From positions 79,401-143,400 of the forward strand of contig NZ_LACH01000072.1 in NCBI RefSeq assembly GCF_000968015.1: DNA of 64,000 bases, written 5' to 3'. The notes under the pieces were generated by a model. That model was not told the origin of the DNA, ran no database searches, and was given only the letters and a program-made list of their open reading frames with translations. A program made the position numbers and the translations under genes. Shown piece after piece: positions 18,306 to 27,085 of this stretch (positions are counted from its first letter, which is position 1; every line of letters starts with the position of its first letter). Origin of the DNA: Pseudomonas fluorescens (GTDB taxonomy: Bacteria; Pseudomonadota; Gammaproteobacteria; Pseudomonadales; Pseudomonadaceae).

Positions 18306-19850
18306 ATGCAGCAACTCAATCCTTCCGAAATAAGTGAAATTATCAAGGGCCGCATCGACAAGCTCGATGTGACCTCCCAAGCCCGTAACGAAGGCACTGT
18401 CGTCAGCGTATCTGACGGTATCGTGCGGATTCACGGTCTGGCCGACGTAATGTACGGCGAGATGATCGAGTTTCCGGGCGGCATCTTCGGTATGGCTCTC
18501 AACCTGGAGCAAGACTCTGTAGGTGCCGTTGTATTGGGCTCCTACCAGTCTCTGGCTGAAGGCATGAGCGCCAAGTGCACTGGCCGCATCCTCGAGGTTC
18601 CGGTTGGTAAGGAACTGCTGGGTCGCGTAGTCGACGCACTGGGTAACCCAGTTGACGGCAAAGGTCCGCTGAACAACACCGAGACCGATGCGGTCGAGAA
18701 AGTTGCTCCAGGCGTGATCTGGCGTAAGTCGGTAGACCAGCCTGTACAGACTGGCTACAAGGCTGTCGATGCCATGATTCCTGTCGGCCGTGGCCAGCGT
18801 GAGCTGATCATCGGTGACCGTCAGATCGGTAAAACCGCTCTGGCGATCGACGCGATCATCAACCAGAAAAACAGCGGTATTTTCTGCGTCTACGTAGCGA
18901 TCGGTCAGAAACAATCGACCATCGCTAACGTGGTTCGCAAGCTGGAAGAAAACGGCGCACTGGCTAACACCATCGTCGTTGCCGCGAGCGCTTCGGAATC
19001 TGCAGCACTGCAGTTCCTGGCACCGTACTCCGGTTGCACCATGGGTGAATTCTTCCGCGACCGCGGTGAAGACGCGCTGATCGTTTATGACGATCTGTCC
19101 AAGCAAGCAGTGGCTTACCGCCAGATTTCCCTGCTGCTGCGCCGTCCACCAGGCCGTGAAGCTTACCCAGGCGACGTGTTCTATCTCCACTCCCGTCTGC
19201 TGGAGCGCGCATCCCGCGTTTCGGAAGAGTACGTAGAGAAGTTCACCAACGGCGCAGTGACCGGCAAAACCGGTTCCCTGACCGCACTGCCGATCATCGA
19301 AACCCAGGCTGGCGACGTTTCCGCGTTCGTTCCGACCAACGTGATTTCCATCACCGACGGTCAGATCTTCCTGGAATCGGCCATGTTCAACTCCGGGATC
19401 CGTCCTGCTGTGAACGCCGGTGTTTCGGTATCCCGTGTGGGTGGTGCCGCTCAGACCAAGATCATCAAGAAGCTCTCCGGTGGTATCCGTACCGCTCTGG
19501 CTCAGTACCGTGAACTGGCGGCATTCGCCCAGTTCGCTTCTGACCTGGACGAAGCGACCCGTAAGCAACTTGAGCATGGTCAGCGCGTTACCGAGCTGAT
19601 GAAGCAGAAGCAATACGCACCAATGTCGATCGCTGACATGGCGCTGTCGCTGTATGCCGCTGAGCGTGGGTTCCTGACTGACGTTGAAATCGCCAAGATC
19701 GGCAGCTTCGAACAAGCGCTGATTGCTTTCTTCAACCGCGATCACGCCGAATTGATGGCGAAGATCAACGTGAAGGGTGACTTCAATGACGAAATCGACG
19801 CTGGCATGAAAGCCGGTATCGAGAAGTTCAAGGCCACCCAAACCTGGTAA
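18306..19850 (+). CDS. atpA: F1Fo ATP synthase subunit alpha
   Basis: Alpha is the regulatory nucleotide-binding subunit of F1. The 514-residue product has Walker A GDRQIGKT near residue 170 and the PAVNAGVSVSRVGGAAQ signature. A 693-codon open frame on the opposite strand is a composition shadow. Confidence 0.98.
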   Translation: MQQLNPSEISEIIKGRIDKLDVTSQARNEGTVVSVSDGIVRIHGLADVMYGEMIEFPGGIFGMALNLEQDSVGAVVLGSYQSLAEGMSAKCTGRILEVPVGKELLGRVVDALGNPVDGKGPLNNTETDAVEKVAPGVIWRKSVDQPVQTGYKAVDAMIPVGRGQRELIIGDRQIGKTALAIDAIINQKNSGIFCVYVAIGQKQSTIANVVRKLEENGALANTIVVAASASESAALQFLAPYSGCTMGEFFRDRGEDALIVYDDLSKQAVAYRQISLLLRRPPGREAYPGDVFYLHSRLLERASRVSEEYVEKFTNGAVTGKTGSLTALPIIETQAGDVSAFVPTNVISITDGQIFLESAMFNSGIRPAVNAGVSVSRVGGAAQTKIIKKLSGGIRTALAQYRELAAFAQFASDLDEATRKQLEHGQRVTELMKQKQYAPMSIADMALSLYAAERGFLTDVEIAKIGSFEQALIAFFNRDHAELMAKINVKGDFNDEIDAGMKAGIEKFKATQTW

Positions 19851-19900
19851 GCCGCAGCGGGAGCCGCAAGGCTCCCGCTTGCTAACCTGATAGGTGTTAC

Positions 19901-20761
19901 ATGGCAGGCGCAAAAGAGATTCGCAGTAAGATTGCGAGCATCAAAAGCACGCAAAAGATTACCAGCGCCATGGAAAAAGTGGCGGTCAGTAAAATGCGCA
20001 AGGCACAAATGCGCATGGCTGCTAGCCGTCCTTACGCGGAGCGCATCCGCCAGGTTATTGGTCATTTGGCCAACGCCAACCCGGAATATCGCCACCCCTT
20101 CATGATCGAGCGTGAAATCAAGCGCGTCGGTTATGTCGTAGTGAGCAGTGACCGTGGTCTGTGTGGTGGCTTGAACACCAACCTGTTCAAGGCCCTGGTC
20201 AAGGACATGGCGGTAAACCGCGAAAATGGCGTCGAGATCGATCTGTGTGTTGTTGGTAGCAAGGGTGCGGCTTTCTTCCGCAACTTCGGCGGTAACGTCG
20301 TTGCAGCTATCAGCCACCTGGGTGAAGAGCCGTCGATCAATGATCTGATTGGCAGCGTCAAGGTGATGCTGGATGCCTACCTGGACGGCCGTATTGATCG
20401 CCTGTCCGTGGTGTCCAACAAGTTCATCAACACCATGACGCAAACGCCTACTGTGGAGCAGTTGATTCCACTGGAGGCAACCCCGGATCAATCGCTCAAG
20501 CACCACTGGGACTATCTCTACGAACCGGATGCCAAAGAGCTGCTTGACGGCTTGATGGTCCGCTACGTTGAGTCGCAGGTCTACCAGGCGGTGGTCGAGA
20601 ACAACGCGGCTGAACAAGCTGCGCGGATGATCGCGATGAAGAACGCTACCGACAACGCCGGTGATTTGATCAGCGATTTGCAGCTGGTCTACAACAAGGC
20701 GCGTCAGGCTGCGATCACCCAAGAGATCTCGGAAATCGTCGGCGGCGCTGCCGCGGTTTAA
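19901..20761 (+). CDS. atpG: F1Fo ATP synthase subunit gamma
   Basis: Gamma is the central rotating shaft. The 286-residue product begins MAGAKEIRSKIASIKSTQKI and has the C-terminal helix with ARMIAMKNATDNAGDLI, both diagnostic. It is preceded by a 50-nt spacer holding a small hairpin (GGGAGCC/GGCTCCC). Confidence 0.98.
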   Translation: MAGAKEIRSKIASIKSTQKITSAMEKVAVSKMRKAQMRMAASRPYAERIRQVIGHLANANPEYRHPFMIEREIKRVGYVVVSSDRGLCGGLNTNLFKALVKDMAVNRENGVEIDLCVVGSKGAAFFRNFGGNVVAAISHLGEEPSINDLIGSVKVMLDAYLDGRIDRLSVVSNKFINTMTQTPTVEQLIPLEATPDQSLKHHWDYLYEPDAKELLDGLMVRYVESQVYQAVVENNAAEQAARMIAMKNATDNAGDLISDLQLVYNKARQAAITQEISEIVGGAAAV

Positions 20762-20788
20762 CGGTTCAAATATTCAGAGGATCCAGCT

Positions 20789-22168
20789 ATGAGTAGCGGA
20801 CGTATCGTTCAAATCATCGGCGCCGTTATCGACGTGGAATTTCCACGCGACAGCGTACCGAGCATCTATAACGCGCTGTTGGTACAAAGCGCGGCAGGGA
20901 CCACTCTGGAAGTTCAGCAACAGCTGGGCGACGGCGTGGTTCGTACCATTGCGATGGGTTCCACCGAAGGCTTGAAGCGCGGTCTGGAAGTCAAGGACTC
21001 TGGCGCAGCCATCTCCGTACCGGTCGGTAAAGCGACCCTGGGCCGGATCATGGACGTACTGGGTAACCCGATCGACGAAGCTGGCCCGATTGACACCGAA
21101 GAGCGCTGGGGCATTCACCGTCCTGCGCCAACCTTCGCTGAACAAGCTGGCGGCAACGACCTGCTGGAAACCGGCATCAAGGTTATCGACCTGGTTTGCC
21201 CGTTCGCCAAGGGTGGTAAAGTTGGTCTGTTCGGTGGTGCCGGTGTAGGCAAAACCGTAAACATGATGGAACTGATCCGTAACATCGCCATCGAGCACAG
21301 CGGTTATTCCGTGTTCGCCGGTGTGGGTGAGCGTACTCGTGAGGGTAACGACTTCTACCACGAGATGAAGGATTCCAACGTTCTGGACAAAGTGGCACTG
21401 GTTTACGGTCAGATGAACGAGCCGCCGGGTAACCGTCTGCGCGTAGCACTGACCGGCCTGACCATGGCCGAGAAGTTCCGTGACGAAGGTAACGACGTTC
21501 TGCTGTTCGTCGACAACATCTATCGTTACACCCTGGCCGGTACTGAAGTATCCGCACTGCTGGGCCGTATGCCTTCCGCAGTAGGTTACCAGCCGACCCT
21601 GGCCGAAGAGATGGGTACTCTGCAAGAGCGTATCACTTCGACCAAAAACGGTTCGATCACCTCGATCCAAGCGGTATACGTACCTGCGGATGACTTGACT
21701 GACCCGTCGCCAGCGACCACTTTCGCCCACTTGGACGCCACCGTCGTTCTGTCTCGTGACATCGCTTCCCTGGGTATCTACCCAGCGGTCGATCCACTCG
21801 ACTCGACTTCGCGCCAGCTGGACCCGAACGTAATCGGCCAGGACCACTACGACACCGCTCGCGGCGTACAGTATGTTCTGCAACGTTACAAAGAACTGAA
21901 GGACATCATTGCGATCCTGGGTATGGACGAGCTGTCGGAAGCCGACAAGCAGTTGGTAAACCGTGCTCGTAAGATCCAGCGTTTCTTGTCGCAGCCGTTC
22001 TTCGTGGCTGAAGTCTTCACCGGTGCTTCGGGTAAATACGTTTCCCTGAAAGACACCATTGCTGGCTTCAAAGGCATCCTCAACGGTGACTACGACCACC
22101 TGCCAGAACAAGCGTTCTACATGGTCGGCGGCATCGAAGAAGCGATCGAGAAAGCCAAGAAACTGTAA
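20789..22168 (+). CDS. atpD: F1Fo ATP synthase subunit beta
   Basis: Beta carries the catalytic sites. The 459-residue product has Walker A GGAGVGKT near residue 150, the catalytic-loop GERTREGNDFYHEM and the DELSEADK C-terminal region. Ribosome site AGAGGAT lies upstream of ATG 20789. Confidence 0.98.
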   Translation: MSSGRIVQIIGAVIDVEFPRDSVPSIYNALLVQSAAGTTLEVQQQLGDGVVRTIAMGSTEGLKRGLEVKDSGAAISVPVGKATLGRIMDVLGNPIDEAGPIDTEERWGIHRPAPTFAEQAGGNDLLETGIKVIDLVCPFAKGGKVGLFGGAGVGKTVNMMELIRNIAIEHSGYSVFAGVGERTREGNDFYHEMKDSNVLDKVALVYGQMNEPPGNRLRVALTGLTMAEKFRDEGNDVLLFVDNIYRYTLAGTEVSALLGRMPSAVGYQPTLAEEMGTLQERITSTKNGSITSIQAVYVPADDLTDPSPATTFAHLDATVVLSRDIASLGIYPAVDPLDSTSRQLDPNVIGQDHYDTARGVQYVLQRYKELKDIIAILGMDELSEADKQLVNRARKIQRFLSQPFFVAEVFTGASGKYVSLKDTIAGFKGILNGDYDHLPEQAFYMVGGIEEAIEKAKKL

Positions 22169-22213
22169 TCCCGGCGCCCGGCAACGGGCGCTAATTTAGG
22201 TTGAGGCAATCAG

Positions 22214-22639
22214 ATGGCTATGACAGTCCATTGCGATATCGTCAGCGCGGAAGGGGAAATCTTCTCCGGCCTGGTCGAGATGGTGGTTGCGCACGGTGCA
22301 CTGGGTGATCTTGGTATCGCCCTGGGTCACGCGCCGCTGATCACTAATCTCAAGCCGGGCCCGATCCGCCTGATCAAGCAGGGCGGGGAAGAGGAGGTGT
22401 ATTACATCTCCGGCGGTTTCCTCGAGGTTCAGCCGAACATGGTCAAGGTACTTGCCGACACTGTGCAACGTGCTGCCGACCTGGACGAAGCCTCCGCTCA
22501 GGAAGCCGTTAAGGCTGCCGAGAAGGCCTTGCATGACCGTGGTGCAGAATTCGATTACGGTTCTGCTGCCGCACGTCTGGCCGAGGCGACAGCTCAGCTG
22601 CGCACCGTCCAGCAGATCCGCAAGAAGTTCGGCCACTAA
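22214..22639 (+). CDS. atpC: F1Fo ATP synthase subunit epsilon
   Basis: Epsilon is the rotor-base and inhibitory subunit. The 141-residue product has the N-terminal beta-sandwich (HCDIVSAEGEIFSG, GDLGIALGHAPLIT) and a C-terminal helical hairpin. It is the last gene of the atp operon, closed by a terminator at 22668. Confidence 0.97.
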   Translation: MAMTVHCDIVSAEGEIFSGLVEMVVAHGALGDLGIALGHAPLITNLKPGPIRLIKQGGEEEVYYISGGFLEVQPNMVKVLADTVQRAADLDEASAQEAVKAAEKALHDRGAEFDYGSAAARLAEATAQLRTVQQIRKKFGH

Positions 22640-22667
22640 TAGGCCACCGCTTGTTGTGCGATTGATT

Positions 22668-22697
22668 AAAAAGGGTAGCCTCGGCTACCCTTTTTTC
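22668..22697 (+). terminator. Terminator of the atp operon
   Basis: AAAAAGGGTAGCC - TC - GGCTACCCTTTTTT is a perfect stem followed by a T-rich run, 29 nt after the atpC stop. Confidence 0.9.
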
Positions 22698-22755
22698 TTT
22701 TTAGATATTCACAACCTGGTCGCAGCCGCTGACCACCCAGGATTGGTAGCCAGTC

Positions 22756-24123
22756 ATGTCTTTAGAAATCGTTATCCTCGCTGCTGGTCAAGGCACTCGC
22801 ATGCGTTCGGCACTGCCGAAAGTTCTGCATCCGATTGCCGGCAACTCGATGCTCGGCCATGTTATCCACAGCGCCCGGCAACTTGATCCACAGCGCATCC
22901 ACGTAGTGATCGGCCATGGCGCCGATGCAGTGCGCGAGCGTCTGGCGGCTGATGATCTGAATTTCGTCCTGCAGGATAAACAGCTTGGGACTGGCCACGC
23001 GGTTGCTCAAGCGGTGCCTTTCATTGAGTCCGACACCGTCCTGATTCTTTATGGTGACGTGCCATTGATCGAAGTCGAGACCCTGCAGCGTTTGCTCAAG
23101 CAAGTAGCGCCGCAGCAACTGGGTTTGTTGACAGTCGAACTGGACGACCCGACCGGCTATGGCCGCATCGTCCGCAACGCTGACGGCGAAGTGACAGCCA
23201 TCGTTGAGCAGAAAGATGCCAACGAAGCCGAACGCGCGATCACTGAGGGCAACACCGGCATTCTGGCGCTGCCGTTCGCGCAATTGGCTGGCTGGATGAG
23301 CCGTCTATCGAACAACAACGCCCAGGGCGAGTACTACCTGACCGACGTGATCGCGATGGCGGTTAGCGATGGTCTGGTGGTGGCCACTGAGCAACCGCAT
23401 GACGCCATGGAAGTGCAGGGCGCTAACGACCGCAAGCAGCTTTCCGAGCTTGAGCGTCACTATCAACTGCGTGCCGGTCGTCGTTTGATGGCTCAGGGCG
23501 TGACCCTGCGTGATCCGGCTCGTTTCGATGTGCGCGGTGAAATCACCGTCGGCCGCGACGTGCTGATCGACATCAACGTGATCCTCGAAGGCAAGGTCGT
23601 TATCGAGGACGACGTGGTGATCGGCCCGAACTGTGTGATCAAGGACAGCACCCTGCGCAAAGGTGTGGTGATCAAGGCCAACAGCCACATCGAAGGCGCG
23701 ATTCTCGGCGAAGGCAGCGATGCCGGCCCGTTCGCTCGTTTGCGTCCAGGTACTGTGCTGGAAGCGCGCGCCCATGTGGGTAACTTTGTTGAGTTGAAAA
23801 ACGCTCACTTGGGCGAAGGCGCCAAGGCCGGTCATCTGACCTATCTGGGTGATGCCGAGATCGGCGCGCGTACCAACATCGGCGCGGGCACCATTACCTG
23901 CAACTACGATGGCGCGAATAAGTGGAAAACCGTGCTGGGTGAAGATGTGTTCATCGGTTCCAACAACTCGTTGGTTGCGCCTGTGGATATCTCTTCGGGG
24001 GCGACCACGGCGGCGGGTTCGACCATTACGCAGAATGTGGATAACGCGCAGTTGGCTGTAGGCCGTGCGCGGCAGAAGAATATCGATGGCTGGAAGCGAC
24101 CTGAGAAAATCAAGAAGAGCTGA
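22756..24123 (+). CDS. glmU: Bifunctional UDP-GlcNAc pyrophosphorylase / GlcN-1-P acetyltransferase
   Basis: GlmU makes UDP-GlcNAc for peptidoglycan and LPS. The 455-residue product has the pyrophosphorylase motif LAAGQGTRMRS at the N-terminus and a C-terminal left-handed beta-helix of hexapeptide repeats containing TYLGDAEIG and GAGTITCNYDG. It forms the amino-sugar cluster with glmR and glmS. Confidence 0.97.
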   Translation: MSLEIVILAAGQGTRMRSALPKVLHPIAGNSMLGHVIHSARQLDPQRIHVVIGHGADAVRERLAADDLNFVLQDKQLGTGHAVAQAVPFIESDTVLILYGDVPLIEVETLQRLLKQVAPQQLGLLTVELDDPTGYGRIVRNADGEVTAIVEQKDANEAERAITEGNTGILALPFAQLAGWMSRLSNNNAQGEYYLTDVIAMAVSDGLVVATEQPHDAMEVQGANDRKQLSELERHYQLRAGRRLMAQGVTLRDPARFDVRGEITVGRDVLIDINVILEGKVVIEDDVVIGPNCVIKDSTLRKGVVIKANSHIEGAILGEGSDAGPFARLRPGTVLEARAHVGNFVELKNAHLGEGAKAGHLTYLGDAEIGARTNIGAGTITCNYDGANKWKTVLGEDVFIGSNNSLVAPVDISSGATTAAGSTITQNVDNAQLAVGRARQKNIDGWKRPEKIKKS

Positions 24124-24147
24124 GTTATCCACAGTTCTTGAAGATCA

Positions 24148-24225
24148 AAAGATCGCAGCCTGCGGCAGCTCCTACAGAGTGAACACGAACTCCCTCTAGG
24201 AGCTGCCGCAGGCTGCGATCTTTTT
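24148..24225. repeat. REP-type inverted repeat pair
   Basis: Two arms of about 30 bp (containing GATCGCAGCCTGCGGCAGCT and its complement) face each other around a loop of roughly 20 bp. The sequence is the abundant pseudomonad REP/BIME type. It lies between two perfect DnaA boxes (24125, 24231) in the glmU-glmR gap. Confidence 0.85.
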
Positions 24226-24326
24226 AAGGGTTATCCACAGGCCTTTTTATCGCCCCACGCTTGACGAAGTTTCGACAATAGGTTTTGATTGCTTCCGTTA
24301 TCTTTCGAATCGAAACTTATCAAACC

Positions 24327-25103
24327 ATGTCGAAGCGCAATACACCTCAACGCCGTCACAACATCCTCGCCTTGCTTAATGAGCAGGGCGAAGTCAGTGT
24401 GGATGAGCTGGCCAAGCGCTTCGAAACCTCGGAAGTTACGATCCGCAAGGATCTCGCGGCGCTTGAGACCAACGGTTTACTGCTGCGCCGTTATGGCGGA
24501 GCGATCACCCTCCCTCAAGAGCTGGTGGCCGACCTTGGTCAGCCGGTGTCCAAATACAAGCAGGCTATCGCCCGCGCCGCCGTTGCGCGGATTCGTGAGC
24601 ATGCGCGGATCATCATCGACAGCGGCAGCACCACGGCGGCGATGATTCCGGAACTCGGCCAGCAGCCGGGCCTGGTCGTGATGACCAACTCCCTGCATGT
24701 GGCCAATGCCTTGAGCGAACTTGAGCATGAGCCGGTACTGTTGATGACCGGCGGCACCTGGGACCCGCATTCCGAGTCCTTTCAGGGACAGGTGGCGGAG
24801 CAGGTCCTGCGCTCTTACGATTTCGACCAGTTGTTCATTGGTGCCGATGGCATCGACCTGGTTCGCGGTACCACCACCTTCAACGAACTGCTGGGACTGA
24901 GCCGGGTCATGGCTGAAGTCGCCCGGGAAGTGGTTGTCATGGTGGAGGCCGACAAGATCGGCCGCAAGATCCCCAACCTGGAGCTGCCCTGGAGCAGCGT
25001 CCATACCCTTATTACCGATGATCGCCTGCCGCTTGAGGCACGAGATCAGATTCAGGCCCGCGGAATCAATTTGATCCTCGCGGCTGTCAATCAGGAGAAA
25101 TAG
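24327..25103 (+). CDS. glmR: DeoR-family transcriptional regulator of glmS
   Basis: This is a 258-residue sugar-phosphate-responsive repressor. It has an N-terminal DeoR winged HTH (RRHNILALLNEQGEVSVDEL then SEVTIRKDLAALE) and a C-terminal DeoRC effector domain with DSGSTTAAMIPEL and GADGID. ATG 24327 matches family starts; the in-frame TTG 42 nt upstream is less likely. It ends 1 nt before glmS, so it probably controls and is cotranscribed with glmS. The gene name is by position and family. Confidence 0.85.
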   Translation: MSKRNTPQRRHNILALLNEQGEVSVDELAKRFETSEVTIRKDLAALETNGLLLRRYGGAITLPQELVADLGQPVSKYKQAIARAAVARIREHARIIIDSGSTTAAMIPELGQQPGLVVMTNSLHVANALSELEHEPVLLMTGGTWDPHSESFQGQVAEQVLRSYDFDQLFIGADGIDLVRGTTTFNELLGLSRVMAEVAREVVVMVEADKIGRKIPNLELPWSSVHTLITDDRLPLEARDQIQARGINLILAAVNQEK

Positions 25104-25104
25104 C

Positions 25105-26937
25105 ATGTGTGGAATTGTCGGCGCAGTCGCAGAACGTAATATCACCGCCATCCTGCTCGAAGGCCTGAAACGCCTGGAATACCGTGGCTATGACAGTGCC
25201 GGTGTAGCGGTCTACACCAATGACCAAAAGCTTGAGCGCCTGCGTCGCCCGGGCAAGGTCAGTGAATTGGAACTGGCGCTGGCCGAAGAACCGCTGGTCG
25301 GCCGCCTGGGTATCGCCCACACCCGCTGGGCCACTCACGGTGCACCGTGCGAGCGCAACGCTCACCCGCATTTTTCCGGTGATCTGGCTGTGGTGCACAA
25401 CGGCATCATCGAAAACCACGAAGCCCTGCGCGAGCAACTGAAAGCCTTGGGTTACGTATTCACCTCGGACACCGACACCGAAGTCATTGCTCACCTGTTG
25501 AACCACAAACTCAAGGATCTGCCTGATCTGACCGTGGCCCTGAAGGCTACTGTCAAAGAGCTGCACGGTGCTTACGGTCTGGCGGTGATCAGCGCTCAGC
25601 AACCGGATCGTCTGGTGGCGGCCCGCAGTGGCAGCCCGCTGGTCATCGGTCTGGGCATGGGTGAAAACTTCCTGGCTTCCGATCAGCTGGCCCTGCGCCA
25701 GGTCACTGACCGCTTCATGTACCTGGAAGAAGGCGACATCGCTGAAATTCGCCTCGACAGCGTGCAGATCTGGGACGTGAGCGGCCAAGTAGTCAAACGC
25801 GAATCCGTGCAGTACCGCGATGGCGCCGAAGCCGCCGACAAGGGCGAATTCCGACACTTCATGCTCAAGGAAATTCACGAACAACCGGCCGTGGTGCAGC
25901 GCACCCTGGAAGGTCGCCTGAGTCCCAACGGCGTGCTGGTGCAAGCGTTCGGTCCACAGGCTGCCGAGCTGTTCGCCAAAGTGCGTAACGTGCAGATCGT
26001 CGCGTGCGGCACCAGTTACCACGCCGGCATGGTTGCCCGTTACTGGCTCGAAGAACTGGCCGGCATCCCGTGCCAGGTCGAAGTCGCCAGCGAATTCCGC
26101 TACCGCAAGGTAGTGGTGCAGGCAGACACCCTGTTCGTGACCATCTCCCAGTCCGGCGAAACCGCCGACACCCTGGCCGCTCTGCGCAACGCCAAAGAAT
26201 TGGGTTACCTCGCCAGCTTGGCAATTTGCAACGTCGGCATCAGCTCATTGGTGCGTGAATCCGATCTGACTCTGCTGACCCAGGCCGGTCGCGAAATCGG
26301 CGTGGCCTCGACTAAAGCATTTACCACTCAACTGGTCGGTCTGCTATTACTGACTTTGTCCCTGGGCCAGGTTCATGGCACGTTGGCCAAAGGTGTCGAA
26401 GCCACATTGGTTGAAGAGCTGCGTCGGCTGCCAACCCGCCTCGGCGAAGCCCTGGCCATGGACGGCACCGTCGAAAAAATCGCCGAGCTGTTCGCTGAGA
26501 AAAACCACACCCTGTTCCTCGGTCGTGGCGCGCAATTCCCGGTGGCAATGGAAGGGGCGCTCAAGCTCAAGGAAATCTCCTACATCCACGCTGAAGCCTA
26601 TCCGGCCGGCGAGCTGAAACATGGCCCGTTGGCGCTTGTGGATAACGACATGCCAGTGGTCACTGTGGCACCGAACAACGAACTGCTGGAGAAGTTGAAA
26701 TCCAACCTTCAGGAAGTCCGCGCCCGTGGCGGCGAGCTGATCGTCTTCGCAGACGAGCAGGCCGGCATGACCAATGGCGAAGGCACTCATGTTGTGCAAA
26801 TGCCACACATCCACGACATCCTGTCGCCGATCCTCTACACCATTCCGCTGCAGTTGCTCTCCTATTACGTTGCCGTGTTGAAGGGCACCGACGTTGACCA
26901 GCCGCGTAACCTGGCGAAGTCGGTGACGGTGGAATAA
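25105..26937 (+). CDS. glmS: Glutamine-fructose-6-phosphate aminotransferase
   Basis: GlmS makes glucosamine-6-phosphate from fructose-6-P and glutamine. The 610-residue product has the Ntn nucleophile Cys after Met (MCGIVGAVAER), RLEYRGYDSAG, two SIS isomerase domains (CGTSYHAGMVARYWLE, SQSGETADTLAAL) and the invariant tail PRNLAKSVTVE. The 3' end is the conserved TnsD recognition site, and a TniQ-family gene follows directly. Confidence 0.98.
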   Translation: MCGIVGAVAERNITAILLEGLKRLEYRGYDSAGVAVYTNDQKLERLRRPGKVSELELALAEEPLVGRLGIAHTRWATHGAPCERNAHPHFSGDLAVVHNGIIENHEALREQLKALGYVFTSDTDTEVIAHLLNHKLKDLPDLTVALKATVKELHGAYGLAVISAQQPDRLVAARSGSPLVIGLGMGENFLASDQLALRQVTDRFMYLEEGDIAEIRLDSVQIWDVSGQVVKRESVQYRDGAEAADKGEFRHFMLKEIHEQPAVVQRTLEGRLSPNGVLVQAFGPQAAELFAKVRNVQIVACGTSYHAGMVARYWLEELAGIPCQVEVASEFRYRKVVVQADTLFVTISQSGETADTLAALRNAKELGYLASLAICNVGISSLVRESDLTLLTQAGREIGVASTKAFTTQLVGLLLLTLSLGQVHGTLAKGVEATLVEELRRLPTRLGEALAMDGTVEKIAELFAEKNHTLFLGRGAQFPVAMEGALKLKEISYIHAEAYPAGELKHGPLALVDNDMPVVTVAPNNELLEKLKSNLQEVRARGGELIVFADEQAGMTNGEGTHVVQMPHIHDILSPILYTIPLQLLSYYVAVLKGTDVDQPRNLAKSVTVE

Positions 26938-26985
26938 GTTATCCACAGGTGATGGAAACATGGATTTAGAGAATTAAAACTGTCG
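26902..26985 (+). other. attTn7 target and probable Tn7-like insertion boundary
   Basis: The last 36 bp of glmS closely match the attTn7 sequence bound by TnsD in many bacteria. Canonical insertion is about 25 bp past the stop, near 26960. A sequence beginning TGTCGCAGG at 26981 could be the start of an element end, since Tn7-like ends begin TGT. It is offset by about 20 bp and I found no repeated TnsB-site array, so the exact boundary is unresolved. Confidence 0.5.
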
Positions 26986-27085
26986 CAGGCGGCTGAGGGA
27001 GTTGTTCCTCCCCTCATCCCGCCTCTCAGCGCCATGTACCTCGCAATCGAACGCCCTCATCGGCGACCGGGGCTCAATATCGAAA

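Noticed and set aside
17832..19913. 693-codon minus-strand frame over atpH and atpA
   Set aside because: It covers two well-conserved ATP synthase genes and resembles no known protein.
27002..27085. 28-codon N-terminal extension of the TniQ-like frame starting at TTG 27002
   Set aside because: The residues do not look like a TniQ start, and the stretch probably belongs to the element end. ATG 27086 begins the recognisable part.
26938..27085. glmS ribozyme or riboswitch
   Set aside because: The glmS ribozyme lies upstream of glmS and is a feature of Gram-positive bacteria. Here glmR ends 1 nt before glmS, leaving no leader.
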